Shown: one piece after another, positions 55,091-63,726 of the stretch | Layout: each line of letters starts with the position of its first letter | Numbering within the stretch: position 1 is the first letter of the stretch | Assembly: GCF_014196515.1 (NCBI RefSeq) | Contig: NZ_JACIDV010000008.1 | Coordinates: 62,001 to 126,000 of the forward strand | Source: Rhizobium skierniewicense | Lineage (GTDB): Bacteria; Pseudomonadota; Alphaproteobacteria; Rhizobiales; Rhizobiaceae | DNA: 64,000 nucleotides | Direction of reading: 5' to 3' | The notes under the pieces: generated by a model | The model's database searches: none | What the model saw: the letters and a program-made list of their open reading frames with translations, nothing else | What the model was told of the DNA's origin: nothing | Position numbers and translations under genes: made by a program

Positions 55091-55981
55091 ATGGAACGAA
55101 ACGAACTCAATGATTTCCTGGCCTTCGCGGCGGTGGCGCGCGAGCGCAGCTTTACCCGCGCCGCCGCCATTCTCGGCATGTCACCCTCTGCGCTGAGCCA
55201 TGCGATGCGCGGGCTGGAGGAGCGGCTGGGCGTCCGGCTTTTGTCGCGCACGACGCGCAGTGTCGCGCCGACCGAACCGGGCGAGAGGCTGCTGCAATCG
55301 CTCAATCCGGCGCTCGCCAATATTGAAAGCGGGCTGGAAGCGCTGGCGGAGTGGCGCGACAATCCTTCCGGTACGGTCAGGATAACCACCTTCGCCTATG
55401 CGGCACGAATGGTGCTTCTGCCGAAACTGCCAGCCTTCTTGCTGGCCAATCCGGATGTCCGGGTGGAGGTCAATATCGATGATGGCCTGACGGATATCGT
55501 CACAGCCGGTTTCGATGCGGGCATTCGACTGGGAGAAGCCGTCGCCAAGGACATGGTCGCTGTGAAGCTTGGGCCGGATTTAAGGACGGTGGTGGTGGGA
55601 ACGCCATCCTATTTCAAACGCTATCCTCCGCCGTTGACCCCCTATGACCTGGAACGCCACGCCTGTATCGGATACCGGCTGACGACCTCAGGCGGACTAC
55701 TGCCCTGGGAATTCGAGAAGGACGGCAAGGAGATCAATATCCGCACCAGCGGCCCTTTGGTCGCCAATGATGGCGATCTGCCGGCGGCTGCCGTTCGTGC
55801 AGGTGCGGGACTGGGTTATATCATGGAGCATGACGTCGCTGAGGAGATCGCTGCGGGGACCCTCGTCCAGGTCTTGAAGGACTGGTGTCCCAGCTACCCC
55901 GGATTTTACCTGTACCATCCCAGTCGCAGGCAATCGCCATCAGCCTTGAGGGCACTCATCGCTTCACTCAAGGTCGGATGA
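55091..55981 (+). CDS. LysR-family transcriptional regulator
   Basis: A 296-residue LysR protein with the N-terminal HTH FAAVARERSFTRAAAILGMSPSALSHAMRGLEERLGVRLLSRTTRSVAPTEPG and the effector domain (GTVRITTFAYAARMVLLPKLPAFL, IVTAGFDAGIRLGEAV, YIMEHDVAEEIAAGTLVQVL). It diverges from the aldo/keto reductase gene with 98 bases between starts. The start is ATG 55091. Homologues often regulate adjacent oxidoreductases. Confidence 0.92.
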   Translation: MERNELNDFLAFAAVARERSFTRAAAILGMSPSALSHAMRGLEERLGVRLLSRTTRSVAPTEPGERLLQSLNPALANIESGLEALAEWRDNPSGTVRITTFAYAARMVLLPKLPAFLLANPDVRVEVNIDDGLTDIVTAGFDAGIRLGEAVAKDMVAVKLGPDLRTVVVGTPSYFKRYPPPLTPYDLERHACIGYRLTTSGGLLPWEFEKDGKEINIRTSGPLVANDGDLPAAAVRAGAGLGYIMEHDVAEEIAAGTLVQVLKDWCPSYPGFYLYHPSRRQSPSALRALIASLKVG

Positions 55982-56155
55982 AGCTTGCATATTTGCTCAT
56001 TGTATAAACGAATGACCGCCAGCTCGAACCGTTCAAACTTTTTACATATCGGCACGCCGACAGTCTGCGCCCGAAGACTATGTAGGGTCTGGAACAATGT
56101 GGTCTCTCGGTCCGTTGCTCACCGTTAATGTACGGGAAAAAAATCGGAATTCGAA

Positions 56156-56392
56156 ATGCCAAGGTACTTCTTCCACGTCAGGGAAGCAGACACCCTTTCC
56201 ATCGATTTTGAAGGCGCGGTGCTTTCAGGTGACGATCAGGCCATAAGAGAAGCGCTTCAGGCAGCGAGGGAAACACTTGCCGAAAAAATAATATTCGGAG
56301 ACATCATCAGCCACACCAGCTTTGAGGTCGTTCGCGCCGATGGTCACCTGATCGCCGTCATACCCGTCTCGTCAGTCTTGAGGTTTCAGTAG
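56156..56392 (+). CDS. DUF6894-type small protein
   Basis: A 78-residue protein of the widespread rhizobial type beginning MPRYFFHVREADT, with ILSIDFEGA-like and AREALQAARETLAEKI-like segments and the ending FEVVRADGHLIAVIPVSSVLRF. This is the DUF6894 pattern: a short beta-alpha-beta protein of unknown function. Upstream there is only a weak CGGA site. It stands alone between the LysR gene and corA. Confidence 0.85.
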   Translation: MPRYFFHVREADTLSIDFEGAVLSGDDQAIREALQAARETLAEKIIFGDIISHTSFEVVRADGHLIAVIPVSSVLRFQ

Positions 56393-56511
56393 GAAATAGC
56401 TTAAATCCTCGGCTAAACGGCTCTCTTCGCTACCTCCCGGTCGGCTTGGCGTGTATTCGTTCCTTGAAGTCAAATATCTTCCCTCCAGTCCTCGAAGCAT
56501 ATCGGACAAAG

Positions 56512-57477
56512 ATGACAATCGTCGCATCCTATCTCTATCGCAACGGTAAACGCGCTGATGTAGTCGAACTCTCTTCGCAGCCCTTCGACGCGAACGCCAA
56601 CGAGTTCGTATGGATCGGGCTGACCGATCCAACAGTCGAGGAAATGGCATCTCTAAAGACGATGTTTGGGCTCCATTCCTTGTCTGTCGACGACGCGCTG
56701 AATGGCAAGCAGGTGCCGAAGGTCGATATTTATGGCGACCAGCTATTCGTCGTCGCCAAGACCGCGTATCTCGAAAACGACAGGATCGCCTATGGCGAGA
56801 CCTGTATCTTTGTCGGTCAAAACCATGTCATCACCGTGCGGCATGGGTCGGCACGATCACACCAGAAACTGCGCGAACAACTGGAGCAGGCACCGCAGCT
56901 TCTCTCGCATGGTCCCGATTACGTTCTCCACGGCATTCTCGATTTCATCGTCGATGGTTATCTCCCCTTGGTCGAAACGATAGAAGACCGGGTTCTGGAG
57001 ATCGAAAAGCACGTTCTCGTTTCCTTCCTTGAGCCGGAGCAGATCCGCAGGATCTTCCGAATGCGTCGGCAGGTCATCAAATTCCAGAGGGTGATGGGCC
57101 CGATGGCTGAAGTTGCCAGCAAGCTCGCCCACCTTGAATTGCCCTGCGTCGACAACAACGCCAGGCCGTTCTTCAAGGACGTCCACGATCATGTTCGGCG
57201 TGTCGAAAACATGGTGATCGGGTTGCGTGATATCGTGACATCCGTATTCGAGGCAGCGAATCTTCTGGAGCAACAGCGGCAAGGCGCAATTACGCGACAG
57301 CTCGCCGCATGGGCAGCGATCCTGGCAGTACCGACGGCAATCGCTGGGATTTACGGCATGAACTTTGAGAACATGCCCGAGTTGAAGTCGCAATACGGGT
57401 ATTACGTCGTTCTGGCTGTCATTCTCGTTCTCTGCGGCATTCTGTATTACCGCTTCAAACGAGCACGGTGGCTATAG
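56512..57477 (+). CDS. corA: CorA-family divalent metal channel
   Basis: A 321-residue CorA/ZntB-family channel for Mg2+ or other divalent cations. The long N-terminal cytoplasmic domain has the funnel helices (KTMFGLHSLSVDDALN, VLEIEKHVLVSF). Two C-terminal transmembrane helices surround the signature YGMNFENMPE (the GMN motif), and the C-terminus is basic (YYRFKRARW). ATG 56512 is chosen because homology begins there; an ATG 22 codons earlier is in frame. Confidence 0.93.
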   Translation: MTIVASYLYRNGKRADVVELSSQPFDANANEFVWIGLTDPTVEEMASLKTMFGLHSLSVDDALNGKQVPKVDIYGDQLFVVAKTAYLENDRIAYGETCIFVGQNHVITVRHGSARSHQKLREQLEQAPQLLSHGPDYVLHGILDFIVDGYLPLVETIEDRVLEIEKHVLVSFLEPEQIRRIFRMRRQVIKFQRVMGPMAEVASKLAHLELPCVDNNARPFFKDVHDHVRRVENMVIGLRDIVTSVFEAANLLEQQRQGAITRQLAAWAAILAVPTAIAGIYGMNFENMPELKSQYGYYVVLAVILVLCGILYYRFKRARWL

Positions 57478-57522
57478 TCCAGTTGGCCTGCAACCGGCCG
57501 ACAGTCAGGCGCTGTCACTTTT

Positions 57523-58317
57523 TTAGCTCCCCGGCGCCGCGGCTGATCCGGTAAGAATGCCGCCATCAATGGTCAATTCGGCTCCAGTCATATAGGCGGC
57601 TTCGTCGGAAGCCAGCAACACAGCCAGCGCAGCGACTTCTTCCGGCCTACCAAAACGGCGCATTGGTGTGTCCCTGACCAAAGCGGCCTCGCGGTCCTTG
57701 CGATCCGGGCCTGTGCCTAGCATCGGCTCCCACATCGGGGTCATCACCGCAGCCGGGTGGATCGAGTTACAGCGGATGTTCAGATTTTGACTAGCGCAAT
57801 AGAGAGCGACGCTCTTGGTGTGGTTGCGAACTGCCGCTTTGGATGAGGCATAGGCCGCAGCCATCGGGATTCCAACCAAGCCCGAGCGGGACGAGATATT
57901 GATGATTGAACCCGCACCATTTTCCCGCATGGCCCTGATGGCATAACGGCAACCGAGGAAAGTCCCATCCAAATTCACAGCATGAACGGCACGCCAATCG
58001 GAAAGTTCAGCGTTTTCCGGATCATGAGCAGGCGGAAGGCTGTCGACTGGTGCCTCGAACCCAGTAATCCCGGCATTGTTGACAATCACGTCAATCCTCG
58101 GGAACTGACGGGCAATCTCCATCCAATCGTTTTCCGAGGAAACATCAAGTCGGACGAACGTCGCTCCGATTGCCTTTGCTAGATCCCGGCCACCTTCCAC
58201 GTCGATGTCAGTGACAATGACATTTGCCGCTTCGTCAGCGAAAGCGTGTGAGATAGCGGCGCCGATGCCGCGCGCAGCCCCGGTTACGAGTGCGGTTTTC
58301 CCCTCGAGTCTGGGCAT
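57523..58317 (-). CDS. Short-chain dehydrogenase/reductase
   Basis: A 264-residue classical SDR. The cofactor site is [16 protein letters not shown], the NNAG motif is in [10 protein letters not shown], and catalytic residues are S in [10 protein letters not shown] in AAYASSKAA (YxxxK). The C-terminal [12 protein letters not shown] is typical of 3-oxoacyl-ACP reductase or sugar dehydrogenase-like SDRs, so the substrate is open. GAGGA precedes ATG 58317. The gene is monocistronic and lies between corA and a hydrolase gene. Confidence 0.92.
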   Translation of the reverse strand: MPRLEGKTALVTGAARGIGAAISHAFADEAANVIVTDIDVEGGRDLAKAIGATFVRLDVSSENDWMEIARQFPRIDVIVNNAGITGFEAPVDSLPPAHDPENAELSDWRAVHAVNLDGTFLGCRYAIRAMRENGAGSIINISSRSGLVGIPMAAAYASSKAAVRNHTKSVALYCASQNLNIRCNSIHPAAVMTPMWEPMLGTGPDRKDREAALVRDTPMRRFGRPEEVAALAVLLASDEAAYMTGAELTIDGGILTGSAAAPGS

Positions 58318-58503
58318 AAGTAAATCCTCAAAGTATGAATGGCAATTCGAGATGCGCGATGTTCTAAGCTGCGACATCAATGGTGCTGGTCCAGACTATA
58401 GGTCAGCATTGTTCATGGTCTTACACTCCTGTTGGCCCAACTTGTCGACCCGCGCCTGAATAACCAGTTAAGAAATGGAGGTTGAACGTACATCGCCATA
58501 CCG

Positions 58504-59298
58504 CTATTTGAAGCCTTCGCGAAGGAAGATGACGGCATCCCTTGCCTCCTCCGACGATATTGTGTGACCGACCCCAGGATAGATTTTGGACGTCACCGTG
58601 AAGCCTGCCGATCGCAGTTGGCCAGACGCGACAGTTGTCGCCGACGGCGGAATTGTCTTATCCTCTGCACCATGCATCATCAGAATATCTGTTCGTGCTG
58701 AAGATGACGTCGGCGGCAGAGCCAACAGACCTGCAAAGGTGACGAGAGCGCCGACCTTCCAACGACCCGATGCCACTCCATCCAGCGCCATGATGGCGCC
58801 TTGCGAGACCCCGATGAACGCCACTCGGTCCAGTGCGTCTTCGAATCCCTCACGTTTGACGATCTCAGAGACCACCCTGTCGAACGCTCGGCGCGCGGCG
58901 TCTATCCGCTCGGGGCGCATGATCTGGTCATCGACTGCAAACCATTGACGACCACCTGACTTGTGCGCAAACGGCGCGTCTGGCGCAACAAATACTGTGT
59001 CCGGCAGCGTCGCCTGCCAGGAGTTCCTGAGCGCTTCCATCACCGACCCTCGTCCTCGGATGCCGTGGAACAGGATCACGAGATGATCCGCACGCGTTCC
59101 TACTCGAGAAGCGGTCGATTTGGAGGCGCTCTCTGCCCGTACCATCTGGAAGGGTTTGGCAGCAGGGTCGACCTTAGGCGACACCATTTGGGGTCCTGTT
59201 TCCGCAGCCATCACAGCACCTGGACTTGCGGCGACATAGATTGCGCCAATAAATATGACGATTAGGGAGAAGATGGCGGCGAGATTGGAGGGCGTCAT
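58504..59298 (-). CDS. Exported alpha/beta hydrolase (phospholipase/carboxylesterase type)
   Basis: The 264-residue protein starts with a hydrophobic segment (LAAIFSLIVIFIGAIYVAA) that is a signal peptide or anchor, then carries a carboxylesterase/phospholipase fold. The oxyanion strand is VILFHGIRGRG, the nucleophile elbow GVSQGAIM, the acid lies in MMHGAEDKTIPP and the histidine in YPGVGHTIS. It would hydrolyse an acyl ester outside the cytoplasm; the substrate is unknown. AGGAAAG precedes ATG 59298. A perfect palindrome lies 35 bases upstream. Confidence 0.82.
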   Translation of the reverse strand: MTPSNLAAIFSLIVIFIGAIYVAASPGAVMAAETGPQMVSPKVDPAAKPFQMVRAESASKSTASRVGTRADHLVILFHGIRGRGSVMEALRNSWQATLPDTVFVAPDAPFAHKSGGRQWFAVDDQIMRPERIDAARRAFDRVVSEIVKREGFEDALDRVAFIGVSQGAIMALDGVASGRWKVGALVTFAGLLALPPTSSSARTDILMMHGAEDKTIPPSATTVASGQLRSAGFTVTSKIYPGVGHTISSEEARDAVIFLREGFK

Positions 59299-59332
59299 GG
59301 GACTTTCCTGTTGCATCCCCTCAACTTTCACT

Positions 59333-59348
59333 CGGAACGTTCGTTCCG
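59333..59348. promoter_or_regulatory. Candidate operator palindrome
   Basis: CGGAAC-GTTC-GTTCCG is a 16-base near-perfect dyad (6-bp arms) 35 bases upstream of the hydrolase start. It resembles the CGGAACGAACG-type operators used by many TetR regulators. It may control the hydrolase and/or the divergent SDR. No TetR gene is in the window. Confidence 0.4.
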
Positions 59349-59485
59349 GTCCACAGCTACGCCGCCACTGACAATCTCGTTATTGCCATTTGTCTGCCTC
59401 CAATCGCCAAGACCTCTGCGCCGGGAACAACCCCGCACATGTCCCGTTTCAGAATAGGCACCACAGCACATTCAAGGAGATTTCA

Positions 59486-60247
59486 ATGCAGCGATTTGCA
59501 GACAAGGTTGTCGTCGTGACTGGCGCTGGTTCAGGAATAGGCAAGGCAACGGCGGAGCGTTTCCTCAGCGAGGGCGCGATGGTGACCCTGGTCGGCCGCA
59601 CGAAGGCAAAGCTCGAGGGCGTCGCCAAACCCTATGCTGAAGATCGGGTTCTGCTCGCCGAGGCTGACATATCGAATGACGGTGACGTGAGAGACCTGAT
59701 TTCTCGGACGGTCGAAAAGTTCGGGCGCCTGGATGTTCTTGTCAACAATGCAGGTGTTGTCGCCCAAGGCGACGTCGGTACCCTCACCACAGATGATTGG
59801 CGCACGGTCATGGCGACAGATGTGGATGGCGTCTTCTACGCCAGCCGTGCGGCCATCCCACATCTGAAGTCGTCGCGGGGCTCCATCATCAACGTCAGCT
59901 CCGTATCCGGCACGGGTGGCGACTGGGGCATGGCAGCCTACAATGCCGCCAAAGGTGCCATTACCAACCTCACGCGGGCGATGGCGATGGACCATGGCAA
60001 GGACGGCATCAGGGTCAACGCAGTGTGCCCGAGCCTGACGCGCACCGGGATGACCGAAGACATGATGGATGACGACAAGCTCATCGCGAAGTTCAACGAG
60101 CGCTTCGCGCTCAGGGGGCCTGGCGAACCAGAAGACGTTGCGGCGGTGATCGCATTTCTCGCGAGTGACGACGCTCGGTTCGTGACAGGCGTCAACCTGC
60201 CTGTCGACGGTGGAATGTCGGCGTCTAACGGTCAGCCGCCTCAATAG
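59486..60247 (+). CDS. Short-chain dehydrogenase/reductase
   Basis: A 253-residue classical SDR with the cofactor motif VTGAGSGIGKATAERF, NNAGVV, the catalytic serine in IINVSSVSG, and YNAAKGA (YxxxK). The C-terminal FVTGVNLPVDGG is normal. AAGGAGATTTCA precedes ATG 59486. Substrate unknown. It is divergent from the exported hydrolase across the candidate operator, so the two may be co-regulated. A strong terminator hairpin follows the stop. Confidence 0.92.
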   Translation: MQRFADKVVVVTGAGSGIGKATAERFLSEGAMVTLVGRTKAKLEGVAKPYAEDRVLLAEADISNDGDVRDLISRTVEKFGRLDVLVNNAGVVAQGDVGTLTTDDWRTVMATDVDGVFYASRAAIPHLKSSRGSIINVSSVSGTGGDWGMAAYNAAKGAITNLTRAMAMDHGKDGIRVNAVCPSLTRTGMTEDMMDDDKLIAKFNERFALRGPGEPEDVAAVIAFLASDDARFVTGVNLPVDGGMSASNGQPPQ

Positions 60248-60256
60248 GAAGTCGAA

Positions 60257-60286
60257 CGGCCCCTGAGGAATTATCCTCCGGGGCCG
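60257..60286. terminator. Bidirectional terminator hairpin
   Basis: A 13-bp stem (CGGCCCCTGAGGA / TCCTCCGGGGCCG) with one mismatch closes the loop ATTA. It lies between the convergent SDR and the 74-aa gene, ten bases after the SDR stop. Confidence 0.75.
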
Positions 60287-60296
60287 CCACAAAACT

Positions 60297-60521
60297 CTAA
60301 TCTACAGGTCGTTTCTCTTCTGCCGCCGGCCAGTCGTTGGCCGGCTCTTCGATCACATCATCATCTGCAGGATCTGGATCATGCTCATGAGCGACCAACA
60401 TGCTGTTGACCTCCACGATAATGACACTGCAAGCGTCCTCATAACTGACGCCGTTTACAACGAGACCATCGACCAGTTCTTCGAGCTTGGAGCGAACCTC
60501 ACGTTTCCAATCATCGGTCAT
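60297..60521 (-). CDS. Hypothetical protein, 74 aa, coupled to ExoIII
   Basis: A small acidic protein with an amphipathic helical first half (WKREVRSKLEELVDGLVVNGVSYEDACSVIIVEVNSML) and a C-terminal tail rich in D, E and P. No known domain is recognised. Its start overlaps the xthA stop as ATGA, and AAAGGAGAGAA is correctly spaced before it, so it is very likely translated with ExoIII. A role in DNA repair is only inferred from this. Confidence 0.7.
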   Translation of the reverse strand: MTDDWKREVRSKLEELVDGLVVNGVSYEDACSVIIVEVNSMLVAHEHDPDPADDDVIEEPANDWPAAEEKRPVD

Positions 60522-61318
60522 TTCTCTCTCCTTTGTTTGACGGGTTTTTCAGTAAGTTCAATCCAGACTGGCGCGTGATCGCTGGTGTGCTCCCAGCCAC
60601 GGACATGCTTGTCAACGACGGCTTTTGTCAGCTTCTTTGCGAGGTCAGGACTTAGTAGAAAGTGGTCAATCCGAAGTCCGGCGTCACGGACGAATGCGTT
60701 CCTAAAATATGCCCAGAAGGTGTAGACGCGTTCGTTCGGATGGAAATGCCGAACCGCATCCGTCCAGCCTTGGGCCACCAGATTCGTATAAGCTGCTTTG
60801 ACCTCGGGCCGGAACAGCGCGTCGTCTATCCACCGCTCAGGTTTGTAGACATCGAGATCGGTCGGCATGACGTTGAAATCGCCGACGAGAGCTACGGGAA
60901 CCTCGAGCTCGAGCAGTTCGTCCGCGTAGGAATGCAGTCGCTGAAACCAGTCTAGTTTGTATTGGAACTTCGGCCCTGGGACTGGATTGCCGTTGGGTAG
61001 GTAGAGGCATCCAACAACCATTCCGTCGATGACAGCCTCGATGTAGCGACTTTGGCTGTCTTCCGGATCACCGGGCAGCCCCCGCCTTGTCTCAAGCGGC
61101 TCCTGACCTCGTGCAAGGATAGCGACACCATTCCATGATTTTTGGCCGTGCCAGATCGCACCATATCCTGCGCGTTCCAGCTCTTTGCGTGGAAATTTGT
61201 TGGGCGGTGCTTTCAGTTCTTGCAGACAAACGACATCAGGTCGTGCCTCATCCAACCAACGAAGGAGGATGTCGAGGCGACCATTGATACCATTGACGTT
61301 ATAAGTGGCGAGCTTCAC
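60518..61318 (-). CDS. xthA: Exodeoxyribonuclease III
   Basis: This 266-residue AP endonuclease/3'-5' exonuclease of the EEP fold cuts at abasic sites in base-excision repair. Key residues are visible: N in TYNVNGING, E in CLQELKAPP, D and N in ALVGDFNVMPTD, D in GLRIDHFLLS, and D/H in EHTSDHAPVWIE. The length is normal. It is followed by a coupled 74-aa gene and preceded by a short 58-aa gene; the nearby Ku genes make this a small DNA-repair cluster. Confidence 0.93.
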   Translation of the reverse strand: MKLATYNVNGINGRLDILLRWLDEARPDVVCLQELKAPPNKFPRKELERAGYGAIWHGQKSWNGVAILARGQEPLETRRGLPGDPEDSQSRYIEAVIDGMVVGCLYLPNGNPVPGPKFQYKLDWFQRLHSYADELLELEVPVALVGDFNVMPTDLDVYKPERWIDDALFRPEVKAAYTNLVAQGWTDAVRHFHPNERVYTFWAYFRNAFVRDAGLRIDHFLLSPDLAKKLTKAVVDKHVRGWEHTSDHAPVWIELTEKPVKQRREK

Positions 61319-61327
61319 CGAAATATG

Positions 61328-61504
61328 TCAGCGATTGCGATCACCTTTGTCGCCCTCGCCTGACTTCGTATCATTCTTTGCGTCATGGCGCGCATCGGCC
61401 GAAAGCGAACGGGAGACATCGACGCTCTCCTTGAACTTCCCGTCTTCATCGCGGCGGACGTAACGCTTGTCTGTGCCGGTATCGATCAATTCTCGCTTGG
61501 TCAT
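61328..61504 (-). CDS. Small hydrophilic protein, 58 aa
   Basis: A 58-residue, highly charged protein. It begins MTKRELIDTGTDKRYVRRDEDGKFKESVDV, which is the style of small rhizobial proteins carrying a KRYVRRD-like motif, and ends in a lysine/aspartate-rich disordered tail. The family is one I recall from rhizobial Ku and repair neighbourhoods, but I cannot name a function. AAAGGAAGATTTG precedes ATG 61504. It is ten bases upstream of xthA on the same strand. Confidence 0.65.
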   Translation of the reverse strand: MTKRELIDTGTDKRYVRRDEDGKFKESVDVSRSLSADARHDAKNDTKSGEGDKGDRNR

Positions 61505-61703
61505 CAAATCTTCCTTTTGGTTGCTGTGCAAGGAAAACGCGCCCCGCTGTCAAAAGATGCATTCGAATCAGCGACCTAAGACAGACTCGCAAAACGGGAG
61601 GCCGCATGCGCCTAAGTCATTGAAAAACGATTCGTTTTAGCAAGGAACGATTCGCGCACTGATTCGGTTGAACCGCGTTGGTTGTGTGAGGAGTGCGCGT
61701 ATC

Positions 61704-62600
61704 ATGAGTTCCCCGAGAGCAAACTGGAAAGGTTTCATCAAGTTCGGCGAAGTGTCATGCGCGGTGGCGCTTTACACCGCCGCATCGGCGTCGGACCGTG
61801 TCGCTTTCAACACGCTCAACAGAGCGACCGGAAATCGGGTCAAGCGCGAGTTCATCGATAGTGAAACCGGAGACCCCGTCGAACGGGAAGACCAAGTCAA
61901 AGGCTATGAGACCGAGAACGGACAATACATCGTTCTTGAACCGGAGGAAGTCGCGGCCGCCGTCCCCGATAGCGACAAGACGCTAACGATCGAATCCTTC
62001 GTTCCCTGTTCTGACATCGACACCGTGTATTTCGACAAGCCCTATTATCTGACGCCAGACAAGACGGGTACGGAAGCCTATGTTCTGCTTCGCGACGGCA
62101 TGAAGGAGGCCAAGGTTGCGGCTATCGCACGGACCGTGCTGTTCCGCCGCCTCCGCACCGTCCTCATCCGCCCACATGGCAAGGGCCTCATCGCTTCCAC
62201 TCTCAACTTCGACTACGAGGTTCGATCGTCGCAGGAAGCCTTCGAGGATCAGCCGGATGTCAAAAGCGATCCCGAATTGCTCGAGATTGCCGAACTGATC
62301 ATCGCAAAAAAGAAGGGCAGCTTCGACGCCAGCACCTTCGATGATCGGTATGAGGAGGCTGTAGCAGAACTCGTCAAGGCGAAGATTGAGGGGCGATCGC
62401 TTCCAAAGAAGAAAGCCGCCCCGGCCGCCAAGTCCGTCGATCTATTGCAGGCCCTGCGTCAGAGCGCGGGCCTCGACGCCAAGAAAAACAAGTCAAAACG
62501 GACCGCTGCCAACGCCAACGCTGGCGAAGAAACTGCAAAACCTAAAAAGGCAGCGACCAAAGCAAAGGCGACGGTCGCACCGACCCGTCGCGCCGGTTAA
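61704..62600 (+). CDS. ku: Non-homologous end-joining protein Ku, copy 1
   Basis: A 298-residue bacterial Ku. The ring-forming core begins NWKGFIKFGEVSCAVALYTAAS and includes FNTLNRATGNRVKREFIDSETGDPVEREDQVKGYE, TIESFVPCSDIDTVYFDKPYYLTPD and the long YEEAVAELVKAKIEGR helix. The C-terminus is a lysine/alanine-rich tail, as in bacterial Kus that recruit LigD and bind DNA. GAGGAG lies about 12 bases before ATG 61704. A second, divergent Ku gene follows after 12 bases. LigD is not in the window. Confidence 0.94.
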   Translation: MSSPRANWKGFIKFGEVSCAVALYTAASASDRVAFNTLNRATGNRVKREFIDSETGDPVEREDQVKGYETENGQYIVLEPEEVAAAVPDSDKTLTIESFVPCSDIDTVYFDKPYYLTPDKTGTEAYVLLRDGMKEAKVAAIARTVLFRRLRTVLIRPHGKGLIASTLNFDYEVRSSQEAFEDQPDVKSDPELLEIAELIIAKKKGSFDASTFDDRYEEAVAELVKAKIEGRSLPKKKAAPAAKSVDLLQALRQSAGLDAKKNKSKRTAANANAGEETAKPKKAATKAKATVAPTRRAG

Positions 62601-62612
62601 GAGGAGATCATC

Positions 62613-63422
62613 ATGACTGTCCGCCCCTATTGGAAGGGTTACCTGAAGCTCTCCCTCGTCAACTGCGCCGTTCAGATGATGCCCGCGACGTCGGAAAGCG
62701 AGAAGGTGCGGTTTCACACGCTGAACCGCGCCACCAACAATCGCGTGGTCAGTCACTACGTGGATTCCGTTACAGGCAAGGACGTGAAGGAAGAAAACGA
62801 GGTCAAGGGTTACGAACGTGGCGAAAACGACTACGTCATCCTTGAAGACGAAGAGCTCGAAAACGTTGCACTGGATAGCACCCGGACGATTGATATTTCA
62901 ACGTTCACGAAACGAGACACCATCGAATGGATATGGCTCGATACACCATACTATCTGTCTCCGAATGAGAAAATCGCGCAGGAGGCGTTCTCCGTGATCC
63001 GTGACGCTATGGCATCGCAGGACATGGTTGGAATTTCGAGGCTAGTGATTTCGCGCCGGGAACGCGCCGTCATGCTGGAACCGCGCGGCAAGGGAATTGT
63101 CTTGTGGACGCTGCGGTATGGTGACGAGGTGCGAGACGAAAACAGCTATTTCGATGGTATCGCCGATGAAGAGCCCGATGCCGACATGATGCCACTTATC
63201 CAAAAGCTCATCAAAAAGCAGACGAAGCCATGGGACGCGAAGATGGTCGTGGATCCTGTGCAGGACCGCCTGCTCGACATCATCAAGGAAAAGAAGAAAC
63301 AGCAGAAGAAGCCAACCCGTGCCAAAACGAAGGCCCCTGCGTCTCCTTCCAAGCCAAGCAACGTCATCAACATCATGGACGCGCTCAAGAAATCGGTCGC
63401 TGCAGAAACACGCGCAAAATAA
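62613..63422 (+). CDS. ku: Non-homologous end-joining protein Ku, copy 2
   Basis: A 269-residue Ku paralogue, beginning YWKGYLKLSLVNCAVQMMPATS, with FHTLNRATNNRVVSHYVDSVTGKDVKEENEVKGYERG, IEWIWLDTPYYLSPNEKIAQEAF and a basic tail. It follows copy 1 directly and was probably co-transcribed. The two copies differ substantially, so they are likely to form a heterodimer, as shown for pairs of Ku proteins in rhizobia, rather than being a recent duplication. AGAGGAG precedes the ATG. Confidence 0.94.
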   Translation: MTVRPYWKGYLKLSLVNCAVQMMPATSESEKVRFHTLNRATNNRVVSHYVDSVTGKDVKEENEVKGYERGENDYVILEDEELENVALDSTRTIDISTFTKRDTIEWIWLDTPYYLSPNEKIAQEAFSVIRDAMASQDMVGISRLVISRRERAVMLEPRGKGIVLWTLRYGDEVRDENSYFDGIADEEPDADMMPLIQKLIKKQTKPWDAKMVVDPVQDRLLDIIKEKKKQQKKPTRAKTKAPASPSKPSNVINIMDALKKSVAAETRAK

Positions 63423-63452
63423 AGCCCGTCAGGCAGACGCCTTCCGGGCTTT
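63421..63452 (-). terminator. Terminator hairpin between ku and the 57-aa gene
   Basis: AAAGCCCG (63421-63428) pairs with CGGGCTTT (63445-63452), arms flanking the stop of the minus-strand 57-aa gene. Read from the minus strand, the 3' arm is followed by CTTTATTTT, which fits an intrinsic terminator. It lies immediately after ku copy 2 and could also act in that direction. Confidence 0.65.
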
Positions 63453-63602
63453 GTTCAGTCGCTTGATCGCCTGCTCCAGCGACCTTTGGCCCTCATTGTA
63501 ATCCTGCCAGGCCGTGCTCTCATAAAAAAGGCCTGGAACAGTCCTGACGGTGAAGCGCGTGGGATCGAGGTCTGCCCTCACCTGAGTCCGGTTCAAAGGC
63601 AT
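63429..63602 (-). CDS. Small protein, 57 aa
   Basis: A short frame encoding NRTQVRADLDPTRFTVRTV then PGLFYESTAWQDYNEGQRSLEQAIKRLNKARK. It reads like a conserved small rhizobial protein, hydrophilic with a basic C-terminus, and the terminator hairpin overlapping its last codons supports it. The ribosome site (GGAGAGACC) is rather far from ATG 63602, so the exact start is uncertain. Function unknown. Confidence 0.5.
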   Translation of the reverse strand: MPLNRTQVRADLDPTRFTVRTVPGLFYESTAWQDYNEGQRSLEQAIKRLNKARKASA

Positions 63603-63726
63603 CGACAAGGTCTCTCCATGACGTGCGCGTGGAGAGCGCGGCGCCTTCCTCAACGCCCTGGTGGAATTGTCTTGACGCAGCCATGAAGCTCCGCAGTTCG
63701 CGGCGCTCCGAGTTCTACAAGCGATG

